Shown here: positions 56,372-64,000 of the stretch, one piece after another
How positions within the stretch are numbered: the stretch's first letter is position 1
How the letters are laid out: every line of letters begins with the position of its first letter
Origin: Rhodococcus sp. SBT000017
Lineage (GTDB): Bacteria > Actinomycetota > Actinomycetes > Mycobacteriales > Mycobacteriaceae
Direction of reading: 5' to 3'
Length of the DNA: 64,000 nt
NCBI RefSeq assembly: GCF_003688915.1
Contig: NZ_REFU01000001.1
Span: 2,108,001-2,172,000 of the forward strand
Notes under the pieces: generated by a model
The model's input: the letters and a program-made list of their open reading frames with translations, nothing else
What the model was told of the DNA's origin: nothing
Databases searched by the model: none
Program-made: the position numbers and the translations under genes

Positions 56372-56845
56372 ATGCTGAAGGGCTTCAAGGACTTTCTACT
56401 CCGCGGCAACGTCGTGGATCTCGCAGTCGCCGTGGTCGTTGGCGCGGCATTCACCGCCATCGTCACCGCATTCACCACGAACATCATCAATCCCCTTGTC
56501 GCGGCCCTCGGAGGCAGCAACGAATACGGGTTCGGCTTCAACATCACGTCGTCGCCGGAATCGTTCGTCAACGTCGGCGCAGTCATCACCGCGGTCATCA
56601 ATTTCGTCATCATCGCGGCAGTCGTCTACTTCGTTCTGATTCTCCCGGTGAACACGGCGAAGAAGCGCTTCGTGAGCCAGCCCGAGAAGGAACTGAGCGA
56701 CGTCGACGTGTTGGTGCAGATTCGCGACATCCTCGCGGGGGGAACCACAGCGGGACAGAAGCTTTCGACGGCAGCCGACACCACCGGCGGTAGCGGCGAA
56801 GCAATCGACGCTGCCCCGGACCTGGGCAAGCACTCCAAGGACTGA
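56372..56845 (+). CDS. mscL: Large-conductance mechanosensitive channel MscL
   Basis: 157 residues from ATG 56372, with GAGAAGG upstream. MLKGFKDFLLRGNVVDLAVAVVVGAAFTAIV holds the N-terminal helix and TM1, and FVNVGAVITAVINFVIIAAVVYFVLILPVN is TM2. The C-terminal cytosolic bundle is long. It opens under membrane tension to release solutes in hypo-osmotic shock. An unusual perfect palindrome follows the stop. Confidence 0.95.
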   Translation: MLKGFKDFLLRGNVVDLAVAVVVGAAFTAIVTAFTTNIINPLVAALGGSNEYGFGFNITSSPESFVNVGAVITAVINFVIIAAVVYFVLILPVNTAKKRFVSQPEKELSDVDVLVQIRDILAGGTTAGQKLSTAADTTGGSGEAIDAAPDLGKHSKD

Positions 56846-56860
56846 CGCCGGTCTGCTTCG

Positions 56861-56915
56861 ACGAATGAATGCGCCATTCACGCTGTCTGACAGCGTGAAT
56901 GGCGCATTCATTCGT
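56861..56915. terminator. Perfect 27-bp inverted repeat after mscL
   Basis: The arm at 56861-56887 (beginning ACGAATGAATGCGCC and ending GCTGTC) is matched exactly by its reverse complement at 56889-56915, with one base between. A near-perfect hairpin 15 bases past the mscL stop, between convergent genes. It could end both transcripts; no T run is present. Confidence 0.8.
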
Positions 56916-56917
56916 TG

Positions 56918-56970
56918 CGGGGCGGGGGGCCGAGGGCCGGGGCCGGGGCCGGGGGCCGGGGGCCGGGGCC
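56918..56970. repeat. G-rich GGGGCC-type tract
   Basis: A 53-bp run of G runs of 3-6 separated by CC, CCGA or C (such as GGGGCCGGGGCC), directly after the palindrome. It holds many G-runs on the plus strand, enough for a G-quadruplex. Lies between mscL and the 3' end of the porin gene at 57000. Confidence 0.85.
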
Positions 56971-56999
56971 GACTCCCTAGCCGACTTACGGCTGTGGCG

Positions 57000-57728
57000 T
57001 CAGCCGATGCTGAACGGCTGTCCCCACAGTGTGGTCGTTGCTGTGACGGCATCGTTGTCGATGGTGACCTTCACGTACGAACGGGCCTCGGCGTAACCGG
57101 CACATCCAGCGACGCTCAGGGTTTCGTCGGCGTAGGTGTAGCCACCGCCGTTGCCGTCGAAGGAGAACTTGTTCGAAACCTCGGTGGCGACCGTGACGCC
57201 GTCGATCTCGGCGGACTTCTCGTCGGCCACAAGCTTGACGTCGTTGAACTGCCCGGGGGCGAGATTCAGCTCGACGCCTGCACCGATGTCGTAGGTGTTC
57301 GGCTGAGTCCTCTCGATGGTGAGGTCGAGCGTGCCGGGCTCGAGGCCGATCGTATTTCCTTGGCCGAACGATGCGTTGCCGTCGGCACCGATCGCGGCGC
57401 TGAAGTCCACCTGGCAGCCGACCAGGAAGCCCGGCTCGATGGATCCGCCACTGGCGTTGGAGGTCTCGACGGTGTAGTTGCCGGTGACCCACACGTTGCG
57501 CTGGGTGGGTGTGGCACCCATCGACGGCGAAATCAGTGCACTCTGGCCGAATCCCTTGACGGTCACGGTGGTTCCGTCGATCAGCGTCTTGCTGATCTCG
57601 TTGTCCTGCAGTGGAACGAAGGTGTCGGCGTTGGCCGCTCCGGCGGACAGGAACCCGATGGCGATCGCGCCGACGGCTCCGACCGCGGCGGTCTGGAATC
57701 CACGACGCATGGTGGTGGTGTTCTGCAT
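57000..57728 (-). CDS. MspA-family porin, copy 1
   Basis: 242 residues from ATG 57728, with AAGGGG upstream. The signal peptide ends at ANA near residue 34 (VGAVGAIAIGFLSAGAANADTFVPL). MspA-like features are VWVTGNYTVETSNASGGSIEPGFLVGCQVDF near 80 and CAGYAEARSYVKVTI near the end, closing LWGQPFSIG. MspA porins form water-filled channels through the mycolate outer membrane. It lies in a group with two more copies. Confidence 0.9.
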   Translation of the reverse strand: MQNTTTMRRGFQTAAVGAVGAIAIGFLSAGAANADTFVPLQDNEISKTLIDGTTVTVKGFGQSALISPSMGATPTQRNVWVTGNYTVETSNASGGSIEPGFLVGCQVDFSAAIGADGNASFGQGNTIGLEPGTLDLTIERTQPNTYDIGAGVELNLAPGQFNDVKLVADEKSAEIDGVTVATEVSNKFSFDGNGGGYTYADETLSVAGCAGYAEARSYVKVTIDNDAVTATTTLWGQPFSIG

Positions 57729-57790
57729 AGCTACCCCTTTTGGGAAAGTGACACGCGCTCTAGGCGAGGGTGAATGAAGTGGTGGGATGC

Positions 57791-58459
57791 TCAGCCGAGG
57801 CTGAACGGCTGGCCGTAGAGCGTGCCCTTGTAGCGGTAGTTGCCGGTGAGTTCGAGTGTGGTGTACGAGCGAGCCTGCGCGTAGCCACCGCAGTTCTCCA
57901 CGGAGATCCCGACGTCCTGGTACTGAATCGCGGTGAACGGGCCCTTGACGTCCTTGCTGCCGAGCTCGACCTGCGCCACTTCCTTGTCCTTGATGGGGAC
58001 GTTGACTCCGACGCCGCCCTCGAACTTGTTGGTGGTCTCACCCTCGCCGCCGATGAGGAACGGGATGGGGAACAGCGTGATGATGTTGGTGTTGCCGCCT
58101 TCGATACCGAAGCCCGCGTTCATGTCGAGGCTCAGATCATCCATGTCGAGCTGGCAACCGACGAGGTAGCCCGTCTTCAGGGTTCCGGTCACTCCCTCGG
58201 GAACGTCGGCGGTAGCGGTGCCGGTGACCCAGCCGTTTCGGTTGAGAGGGTTGTTCGCGATCGCGGGCGAGATGACAGCCGATTCGTCGACGTGCGAGAT
58301 CTTGTACGGCCCCGCGACCTTCTCACCGTTCGGCAATGGAACGAACGTATCGGCGTTGGCTGCGCCGACCGAGAGCATTCCGATGGCAACGGCCGACGCC
58401 GCGCTCACTGCAGCGATTCGACTTACCTTGCGCAGCACGGAGTGACGAATATTGTTCAT
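57791..58459 (-). CDS. MspA-family porin, copy 2
   Basis: 222 residues from ATG 58459, with GAGGGG upstream. The signal peptide (AAVSAASAVAIGMLSVGAANADTFVPL) ends ANA near residue 33. WVTGTATADVPEGVTGTLKTGYLVGCQLD near 75, and NCGGYAQARSYTTLELTGNYRYKGTLYGQPFSLG at the end, are the same plan as copy 1. It precedes copy 1 on the same strand with 62 bp between, so the two may be co-transcribed. Shared NADTFVPL start and ending show recent duplication. Confidence 0.9.
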   Translation of the reverse strand: MNNIRHSVLRKVSRIAAVSAASAVAIGMLSVGAANADTFVPLPNGEKVAGPYKISHVDESAVISPAIANNPLNRNGWVTGTATADVPEGVTGTLKTGYLVGCQLDMDDLSLDMNAGFGIEGGNTNIITLFPIPFLIGGEGETTNKFEGGVGVNVPIKDKEVAQVELGSKDVKGPFTAIQYQDVGISVENCGGYAQARSYTTLELTGNYRYKGTLYGQPFSLG

Positions 58460-58858
58460 GATTCCCCTCGTATGACCGGCCGATGCCCCATCCGATGGCC
58501 GGACCGATCGGGAGACATCTTTTCTCGCAGAAGAATACTGTACAAATCGGTACGAAGCATCCACAACGGACGCACTATCGATGCATGTTTCAGCAGCTCA
58601 CAGATACCTTCCCTGCTTGCGCTACCCAAACAGCGCCTGCGCTCGCAACTCGACGTCCGTATTCGGAGCGAACGCTCGAATTGTGCTGACGCAAAGCAAG
58701 AGAACGCACCTCAAATACACAATGTATGCAACAAACCGAATCCAGTACCGACGCAGGCATGATCCGGCGATCTCTTTCTCCGCATCATTCATTCGACCGA
58801 TACAACGATGCCCTGCAATTTTTTCGATTGCAGGGCATCGTCGAGCATTTCCCCCGAA
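58460..58858. other. Intergenic region between porin copy 2 and the lipoprotein gene
   Basis: 399 bp. The part next to 58460 should hold the porin promoter; the part next to 58858 holds a terminator (58805-58841). Less GC-rich than the genes. No other gene seen. Confidence 0.5.
58805..58841 (-). terminator. Terminator of the lipoprotein gene
   Basis: ACGATGCCCTGCAAT at 58805-58819 pairs perfectly with ATTGCAGGGCATCGT at 58827-58841 across a TTTTTCG loop. It lies 17 bases past the lipoprotein stop. Confidence 0.85.
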
Positions 58859-59287
58859 CTAGAACTTCAACAACGGAAACTCGTCCAGCGTGACGGCAGT
58901 GCCGTCCGCTTCACAAGCCGATGCAACGGCATTCGAATTGTCGACGAATTTCTGGCCGGATTCGCTGTCCGGCTCGGAGAGTTCCAGCGAATCGCCAGGT
59001 AGGTCGGCCACCAGCGTCGTCAGAGCATTCTTGACCTCGCCTGTCGCCTGCTCCGACTGGGTGGTGAATTCACTCAGCGAAGCGGCCTTGTCCGCGGTCC
59101 ACTGCTCGACGCCGGCCTGATCGGTGGGGACGGCTTCGACGGTGGCGACAAAGGCATTGTGCGATGACGCGAAGGCCGTGCAGGTATCGGCATTCTCCCC
59201 CGACGCCGTATCCGATGAATCGCTGCTACAGCCGGCCAGAAGTAGAAATGCCGCGCAGGCGGCGGCAGAGAGAGCTTTCGTTTTCAT
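58859..59287 (-). CDS. Small secreted lipoprotein
   Basis: 142 residues from ATG 59287 (MKTKALSAAACAAFLLLAGCSSDSSD) with GGGGGA upstream. The lipobox LLAGC near residue 22 gives a lipidated Cys. The mature part is short, acidic and helical (WTADKAASLSEFTTQSEQATGEVKNAL) with two further Cys that may pair. No family recognised. It lies between porins and may serve the envelope. Confidence 0.8.
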   Translation of the reverse strand: MKTKALSAAACAAFLLLAGCSSDSSDTASGENADTCTAFASSHNAFVATVEAVPTDQAGVEQWTADKAASLSEFTTQSEQATGEVKNALTTLVADLPGDSLELSEPDSESGQKFVDNSNAVASACEADGTAVTLDEFPLLKF

Positions 59288-59377
59288 TGTCGGTCCCCCG
59301 GACCCCTTCTCGCAGCCAGCTCCGAAGCACTGTCCTGCGGTGTCGATTCGTTCGGTTCCACTGGTACACAGCAATCA

Positions 59378-59404
59378 GGCCCGCCCGGGATACCCGGGCG
59401 GGCC
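59378..59404. terminator. Terminator after porin copy 3
   Basis: GGCCCGCCCGGG at 59378-59389 and CCCGGGCGGGCC at 59393-59404 form a perfect 12-bp stem with a 3-nt loop, 56 bases past the porin stop and before the lipoprotein start. Confidence 0.85.
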
Positions 59405-59459
59405 CAATCGATTTCGGCTAGGTCAGCCGAGGGTGCTGCTGTTGATCAACCGATCGAGA

Positions 59460-60146
59460 TCAGTTGAAGGTCCACGGTGCGCCGTACGTGACAGCAACGT
59501 CACCGGTGGAGCTGGTGACGGAGACGTACGGACGGACGCGGACGTTACCGAGGATGCCGGTAGCGGTGCCGTGAGCGTTGGCGATCTGGATGGTGCCGGA
59601 GGGGCCTTCGGCGTCACCTTCGGTGCCCTGGATGTTGCCCGAGGCAGCGGTGGCGTCGACAATGCCGGGGCCGGGAGCGATCTCGGCCTCGAAGCCAGCG
59701 GACGGCAGCAGGTCGCTCGTCGAGATCGAAGCCGAGGGCTCGGAGCCCAGCGGAACGTCGAACTCTGCGCTGATGTTCGGGGTGGTGTAACCGAAGGTGA
59801 TCGATCCACCGATGCTGGCCGGGTAGCCGACCTGGTAGCCGATGGCGACGGTGCCCTCGAAGTCGTCGGCGTCGGGACCGGTGACGGTCCAGCCTGCGAC
59901 ACCATTGGCGAACCACTCACGGGTGAGCGGGTTGCCGTCGAGCGGCGAGACGCTGTTGATGAAGGTGTCGGACAGCGACACGGTGATGACGTTGCCGTTG
60001 GCATCGACGACCGTGTTGGTGCTGTCCACTGCAGCGGACGCGGTTCCGGTACCGAGTACCAGACCGACGACCGACGCGCCGGCGACAACCGCAGCGCTCA
60101 TGGACTTGAGTCCCCGGCTACGCCGCGACTTCTGGATCTCCGTCAT
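59460..60146 (-). CDS. MspA-family porin, copy 3
   Basis: 228 residues. The signal peptide (AAVVAGASVVGLVLGTGTASA) ends near residue 38. MspA-like features: GWTVTGPDADDFEGTVAIGYQVGYPASIGGSITFGYTTPNISAEF near 85 and VRVRPYVSVTSSTGDVAVTYGAPWTFN at the end. It lacks the two Cys and NADTFVPL of copies 1 and 2, so it is a more distant type, like the RhoA/B-type rhodococcal porins. A strong terminator follows. Porin role by family only. Confidence 0.88.
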   Translation of the reverse strand: MTEIQKSRRSRGLKSMSAAVVAGASVVGLVLGTGTASAAVDSTNTVVDANGNVITVSLSDTFINSVSPLDGNPLTREWFANGVAGWTVTGPDADDFEGTVAIGYQVGYPASIGGSITFGYTTPNISAEFDVPLGSEPSASISTSDLLPSAGFEAEIAPGPGIVDATAASGNIQGTEGDAEGPSGTIQIANAHGTATGILGNVRVRPYVSVTSSTGDVAVTYGAPWTFN

Positions 60147-60707
60147 TTATTCCTCATCATGTTCAGTCCCAGCGCGGTGTCGCACGGGGAAGCTTGTGGC
60201 TTTCACCCTCGAACTGGATCGCCTGCGTCAGTGCAGACGAGCCCGAGCCGGATGCGACCGTGGCGGCCTCATCCTGTTGTTCAGTTCCGAGTTCGGGGCT
60301 CGGGACCGGTTGGTCCCACACCCCGGTTGTCGGAAGCTGAGGGGAACATTAGAGGAGATGCCTGATCGTGACAATCCCTACGATCGGCGTTGGAAAGTTG
60401 CTCTCTCGTGATGTGTTTCGGCGGCGTGAACAACTTTCACATGACCATTGGTGGTAACCCGCGTCACACCATCTTCCGGAGACGCCAAACCGTTACACAT
60501 CGAAACCGTGGGTGAAACAGCCCTGATATGGGAAGACAGCAATCCGGACCCCATCGAGGAGAGCGCTCGATCGGTGCTACAGACGGTCCGGATGCCCCGC
60601 ATCCGCCCGTGTCCTCGGCCTCGACGGCCCGTCCGGCCGCTAACGGCAGGTAAACGAGCAACTAACAGACCTGTCATTCCGGGCCGATAAATGTGTCGTG
60701 GATCACA
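60147..60707. other. Intergenic region, 561 bp, upstream of porin copy 3
   Basis: Separates porin copy 3 from the small gene at 60708, both on the minus strand. It should hold the porin promoter. Short frames exist (for instance one near 60448-60690) but lack good starts and typical codon use. No tRNA, riboswitch or strong palindrome was recognised. Confidence 0.5.
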
Positions 60708-60911
60708 TCAGAAGTAATGAGGTGGTCGCTGTTGCTTCAACCATTCGTCCGAGAACGAGCCGCCGGATTCAGTGCCTGCGCCGGCTCCTCGCTCGTCTCC
60801 GGTGGTCTCCGGCAGAACCTCACCGAAGATGCGAGCGAGCCGGGCCCGTTCTGCTCGGGCCCGGCTCGCGTCGTCTTCGGCCGATCGATCGTCGTTCGGC
60901 TTGTCGCTCAT
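60708..60911 (-). CDS. Small conserved protein downstream of moaB2
   Basis: 67 residues (MSDKPNDDRSAEDDASRARAERARLARIFGEVLPETTGDERGAGAG, then SDEWLKQQRPPHYF). A charged N-terminal helix and the closing WLKQQRPPHYF motif are typical of a small actinobacterial protein family at this place. Function unknown. It begins 8 bases past the moaB2 stop and is surely co-transcribed. Confidence 0.8.
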   Translation of the reverse strand: MSDKPNDDRSAEDDASRARAERARLARIFGEVLPETTGDERGAGAGTESGGSFSDEWLKQQRPPHYF

Positions 60912-60919
60912 CGGTATCG

Positions 60920-61417
60920 CTATGCGTCCAATCCCGACAGCTCGGCGATGACCTGACTCGCCAGCGGCGTCAGCGTCGCCATCCCATCGCGAATCGCAGC
61001 CCGCGACGAGGCCAGATTGACCACCAGGGTGCTACCGGAGACACCGACCAGTCCACGGGAGAGACCTGCGTCCAACGAACCGGCCGCCAGCCCCGACGAT
61101 CGCAGCGCCTCGCTGATACCCGGAATCTCACGGTCGAGCACCTCCGCGGTGACGTCCGGAGTCACATCGCGGGGTGAGACGCCGGTGCCACCGATGGAGA
61201 CCACCAGATCGACACCGCCGATCACCGCGGTGTTGAGTGCATTGCGCACGTCCACCTCGTCCGCAGTCACGGCAACGACGCCGTCGACGAGGAAACCTGC
61301 CTCGGTCAGCAGTTCCGTGACGAGCGGGCCCTTCGAGTCCTTCTCGGTGCTGTGCGCTGTTCGGTCGTCCACGATGACGACCAACGCGCGCCCTGCCAGT
61401 GGTGCGTCGAGTTCCAT
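60920..61417 (-). CDS. moaB2: Molybdopterin-binding MoaB/Mog family protein (MoaB2)
   Basis: 165 residues from ATG 61417. MoaB-like: ALVVIVDDRTAHSTEKDSKGPLVTELLTEAGF near residue 10, VSIGGTGVSPRDVTPDVTAEVLDREIPGISEALR near 85 with the GGTG and DVTPE-like site, and GVSGSTLVVNLASS near 125. It may adenylylate molybdopterin. It is downstream of pepD and mprB, the order known in M. tuberculosis. Confidence 0.92.
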   Translation of the reverse strand: MELDAPLAGRALVVIVDDRTAHSTEKDSKGPLVTELLTEAGFLVDGVVAVTADEVDVRNALNTAVIGGVDLVVSIGGTGVSPRDVTPDVTAEVLDREIPGISEALRSSGLAAGSLDAGLSRGLVGVSGSTLVVNLASSRAAIRDGMATLTPLASQVIAELSGLDA

Positions 61418-61506
61418 ACCGCTCACCGTAGTAGTAAGGCCCCTACCCGGCTCACGCTGTGCGTAAATCGTTGCAACCGTGCCGCGCCTGCCTGCTTCTC
61501 GCAACA

Positions 61507-63006
61507 TCAGCGACCGCCCGGAAGCGACGGGATCTGGAACGGCAGTTGCTGTTCCTGCCGCTGCGTCTGCGGCTGCGCCGCGGCAGGTTCCGCGGTACCG
61601 AGCGTCACCGTCGCTGTCTTCTCGCTGCCGCCGTCGGTGTAGGTGACGGTGACGGAATCTCCCGGAGCGTGCGAGCGCACCGCTGCGATCAACGCGTCAC
61701 CGCTCGAGACGATGCGATCGTCGAGCTTGGTGATCACCGCACCCGTGGGGATACCTGCCGCTGCCGCCGGGCCCCCCTCGGTGACCTCGACGACGGTTGC
61801 GCCGTTGGCATCGTCCTGCGACGGCACCTGCACCCCGATCATGGCCTGGGTGGCTTTACCGGTGGTGGTCAGCTCGTCGGCGATTCGTTTCGCCTGATCC
61901 ACCGGAATGGCGAACCCGAGCCCGATGGAACCGCTCTGGGCTCCGGATCCCTGGCTGCCGCCGAGCGTGGCGATCGCGGTGTTGATACCGATCAACTGTC
62001 CGTCGGTGTTGACGAGCGCACCGCCGGAGTTGCCCGGGTTGATCGCAGCATCGGTCTGGATGGCGTCGATCACCGAGTTCTGGTTGCCTGCCTCTCCCGA
62101 GGTGGACACCGGCCGGTTGAGCGAGGACACGATGCCCGTGGTGACGGTGCCCGCCAGGCCGAGCGGGGAGCCGATCGCGACAACCTGCTGGCCCACTTCG
62201 AGGTTCGACGACGAACCCAGTTCGATCGGCGTCAGATTCGACTTGCCCTCGGCCTTGATGACGGCCATGTCCGAGACCGAGTCGGCACCGACGATCGTCG
62301 CGTCGGCGACCGATCCGTCGGAGAACGCGACGGTGAGCTTGCCATTGGCACCCGCACCCGTCGCGACGTGATTGTTGGTGAGGATCAGGCCGTCGCTGCT
62401 CAAAATGACGCCCGAGCCCTCACCCTCTTCCTGAGAGCCCTTCACCTGAATCTGCACGACGCTCGGCAGAACCTTGTTCGCTACCGCCTGAACCGATCCG
62501 TCGGGGAAGTTGGCGGCAGGCTGAGCTGCAGTGACCGTGGAGTTCAACGAGTTGGTCACTCCCCCGCCGTTGCCGTTGGCGTTGTTGGTGGCGATCGCAC
62601 CGACCGCGCCGCCGATTCCGCCACCGACCAGAACGAGCGCGATGGCTCCGGCCACCAGTACCGACCGACCCGGGCGCGACTTCACCGCGCTCGGTGCCGA
62701 ATTCGACTGCGGCGCAACGTGCTGAGGTTGAGCGTGGTGAGCCTGGGTGTGCTGCGGATCGCCCTGCTGTCCGTACGGACCGTAGCCGGGCTGGTAGCCC
62801 CCTTGCCCGTAACCGGCGTACTGCTGCGGGTAGCCCTGCTGCGGCGGGAACTGCTGCGTCCGGTGCTGCTGACTGGAATCCTGCCGAGTCGGAGGCTGCT
62901 GGGCCGAGTAACTCTGCTCGTCGCCGCGCGAAGCCCGGTCCGCCGGATGCTGCTCGCCACCGGCACCCTGTCCGCTCTGTTCGGATTCGTTACGGTCGTC
63001 GCTCAT
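61507..63006 (-). CDS. pepD: PepD, HtrA-like serine protease with PDZ domain
   Basis: 499 residues from ATG 63006 (a GTG at 63063 would add 19). A Gln/Pro/Tyr-rich disordered cytosolic part, then a membrane anchor SVLVAGAIALVLVGGGIGGAVGAIA near residue 115. The trypsin-like domain has His in LTNNHVATG, Asp in SVSDMAVIK and Ser in NPGNSGGALV. The C-terminal PDZ domain has MIGVQV...GATVVEVTEGGPAAAAGIPTGAVITKLDD. It degrades or refolds envelope proteins. MprAB controls it in mycobacteria. Confidence 0.94.
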   Translation of the reverse strand: MSDDRNESEQSGQGAGGEQHPADRASRGDEQSYSAQQPPTRQDSSQQHRTQQFPPQQGYPQQYAGYGQGGYQPGYGPYGQQGDPQHTQAHHAQPQHVAPQSNSAPSAVKSRPGRSVLVAGAIALVLVGGGIGGAVGAIATNNANGNGGGVTNSLNSTVTAAQPAANFPDGSVQAVANKVLPSVVQIQVKGSQEEGEGSGVILSSDGLILTNNHVATGAGANGKLTVAFSDGSVADATIVGADSVSDMAVIKAEGKSNLTPIELGSSSNLEVGQQVVAIGSPLGLAGTVTTGIVSSLNRPVSTSGEAGNQNSVIDAIQTDAAINPGNSGGALVNTDGQLIGINTAIATLGGSQGSGAQSGSIGLGFAIPVDQAKRIADELTTTGKATQAMIGVQVPSQDDANGATVVEVTEGGPAAAAGIPTGAVITKLDDRIVSSGDALIAAVRSHAPGDSVTVTYTDGGSEKTATVTLGTAEPAAAQPQTQRQEQQLPFQIPSLPGGR

Positions 63007-63077
63007 CGTTGCTGCTTCCTTCAGTAGGGACCCAGAGGGTCCGCCCGCCTTCTTGCTACTCACTGTGCAGGGCGGTA

Positions 63078-63094
63078 CTGAGAGCGCGCTGAGA
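63078..63094. promoter_or_regulatory. Direct repeat, candidate MprA-binding site before pepD
   Basis: CTGAGA occurs at 63078-63083 and 63089-63094, 11 bp apart (one helical turn), in the short gap between mprB and pepD. OmpR-type regulators such as MprA bind such direct repeats. It lies about 72 bp before the pepD start. Confidence 0.5.
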
Positions 63095-63102
63095 TCCGGC
63101 TA

Positions 63103-64000
63103 TCAGTTTGCCGAGAGTGTCGTCGGATCAGGAGCACCTTCGCCGGGCAACACGATTCGGATCAGCGCGCCGCCCCGCTCGGACACCTCCACCCCGATGG
63201 TGCCGCCGTGCTTGACGACCACCTGTCGCACGATGGCAAGTCCCAGACCGGATCCGGGCATCGAACGCGACGCCGTCGAGCGATAGAAGCGCTCGAACAC
63301 CAGCTCGCGATCTTCCTCGGGAATACCGGGGCCTGCGTCGTCCACCGTCAACTCCAGCAGGCCATCGCCGATCTGCCGCATCGCGATTCGCACCTCACCG
63401 CCGCTCGGACTCCATTTTGCCGCGTTGTCGAGCACATTCAGCACGGCCCGCGACAGTCCTGCTTGATCGCCGTAGACGAACCACGGCATCAACGTCGCAT
63501 CGAAGTCGATTTCGTTGCGACGGCGGCGTGCTCGCTCGAGACTGCGTTCCACGGCATCGGCCAAATCGACACGTTCGAACACCGTCTCCGGCGCATCCTC
63601 TCGCGCCAGGTCGACCAAATCACCCACCAGGGTGGACAATTCCTGAATCTGCGCCACCACGTCGGTCCGCAGCTCGGCCATGTCCTCGTCCGGGATGGAC
63701 GGCGCTCCTGGGCGTCCCGCCGCGATGAGCAACTCCATGTTGGTCCGCAGCGAGGTCAACGGGGTGCGAAGTTCGTGGCCCGCATCGGCGACCAATCTGC
63801 TCTGCCTGCCGCGAGATTCGGCCAGTGCGCGGAGCATCGTGTTGAAACTCTCGGTCAGACGCGCCAACTCGTCGTCGCCGGTCACCGGGATCGGCGTGAG
63901 GTCGTCGGTGCGCGCCACCCGTTCGGCTGCTGCCGTCAGTCGGGCGATCGGGCGTAAACCGGTGCGTCCCACGGCCATACCTGCTCCGGCAGCCAGCACC
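63103..64000 (-). CDS. mprB: MprB, envelope-stress sensor histidine kinase (3' part)
   Basis: Partial: about 299 residues up to the window edge, lacking the N-terminus and sensor. The HAMP domain is near GLRPIARLTAAAERVARTDDLTPIPVTG. The dimerisation His is in VADAGHELRTPLTSLRTNMELL. The ATPase domain has N in AVLNVLDNAAKWSPSGG, G1 DDAGPGIPEED and G2 GSGLGLAIVRQVV. It is upstream of pepD on the same strand, as in mycobacteria, where MprAB senses envelope stress. Confidence 0.93.
   Translation of the reverse strand, partial: VLAAGAGMAVGRTGLRPIARLTAAAERVARTDDLTPIPVTGDDELARLTESFNTMLRALAESRGRQSRLVADAGHELRTPLTSLRTNMELLIAAGRPGAPSIPDEDMAELRTDVVAQIQELSTLVGDLVDLAREDAPETVFERVDLADAVERSLERARRRRNEIDFDATLMPWFVYGDQAGLSRAVLNVLDNAAKWSPSGGEVRIAMRQIGDGLLELTVDDAGPGIPEEDRELVFERFYRSTASRSMPGSGLGLAIVRQVVVKHGGTIGVEVSERGGALIRIVLPGEGAPDPTTLSAN

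Noticed and set aside
60147..60707. Riboswitch or small gene upstream of porin copy 3
   Set aside because: No known riboswitch core or convincing frame could be recognised.

Overview
The window is high-GC actinobacterial chromosome. Gene content points to a mycolate-forming member of the Mycobacteriales, most like Rhodococcus or Rhodococcoides (inference): ergothioneine genes, three MspA-type porins, a WS/DGAT acyltransferase, RpfB, protein O-mannosyltransferase and mprB-pepD. Gene order follows, with interruptions, the Mycobacterium tuberculosis block from roughly Rv0982 (mprB) to Rv1015c (rplY), as recalled from established knowledge. No ribosomal RNA, CRISPR array or plasmid origin was seen.

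Layout. 1-4662: ergothioneine cluster, with egtA-egtB-egtC-egtD on the minus strand (egtD cut by the window edge) and egtE divergent. 4676-6523: an IS1182-type insertion sequence that landed in the loop of an intergenic palindrome and now reads in frame with the end of an EamA transporter gene. 7464-9590: TetR regulator, rplY, pth. 9682-18236: acyl-AMP/CoA ligase, prfC, pnuC, a hypothetical gene, a hydroxyisobutyryl-CoA hydrolase-like gene, a DUF4166-like gene and an ABC-F ATPase. 18236-25696: ispE, rsmA, rpfB, tatD and metG, split by a WYL regulator plus a DRGH-type nuclease on the other strand. 25764-36809: lipid and small metabolic genes, rsmI, pmt, arcA, soxR and a gamma-butyrolactone-receptor-like TetR gene. 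36998-40766: two effector-binding-domain proteins and a glycosyltransferase/acyltransferase/glycosyltransferase group.

Accessory region 41.1-50.25 kb: a complete Wadjet type I gene set (jetA, jetB, jetC, jetD), which restricts circular DNA such as plasmids. Its SMC subunit jetC is frameshifted. It is followed by a Fic protein with a palindrome-rich promoter and a membrane protein with Gly/Asn-rich N-terminal repeats. The region ends at the 3' end of tRNA-Ala(CGC), a common integration point.

50389-64000: conserved divisome and envelope-stress block: glpR, rimJ-like, glp/moeA, galU, 5-formyl-THF cyclo-ligase, a CIRCE-controlled zinc-ribbon protein (Ruc type), a SAF-domain protein, mscL, three MspA-like porins with a lipoprotein, moaB2, pepD and partial mprB. 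Most notable non-coding signals are the CIRCE element, two families of near-identical intergenic palindromes, a perfect 27-bp palindrome followed by a GGGGCC-type tract, and several palindromic operators.
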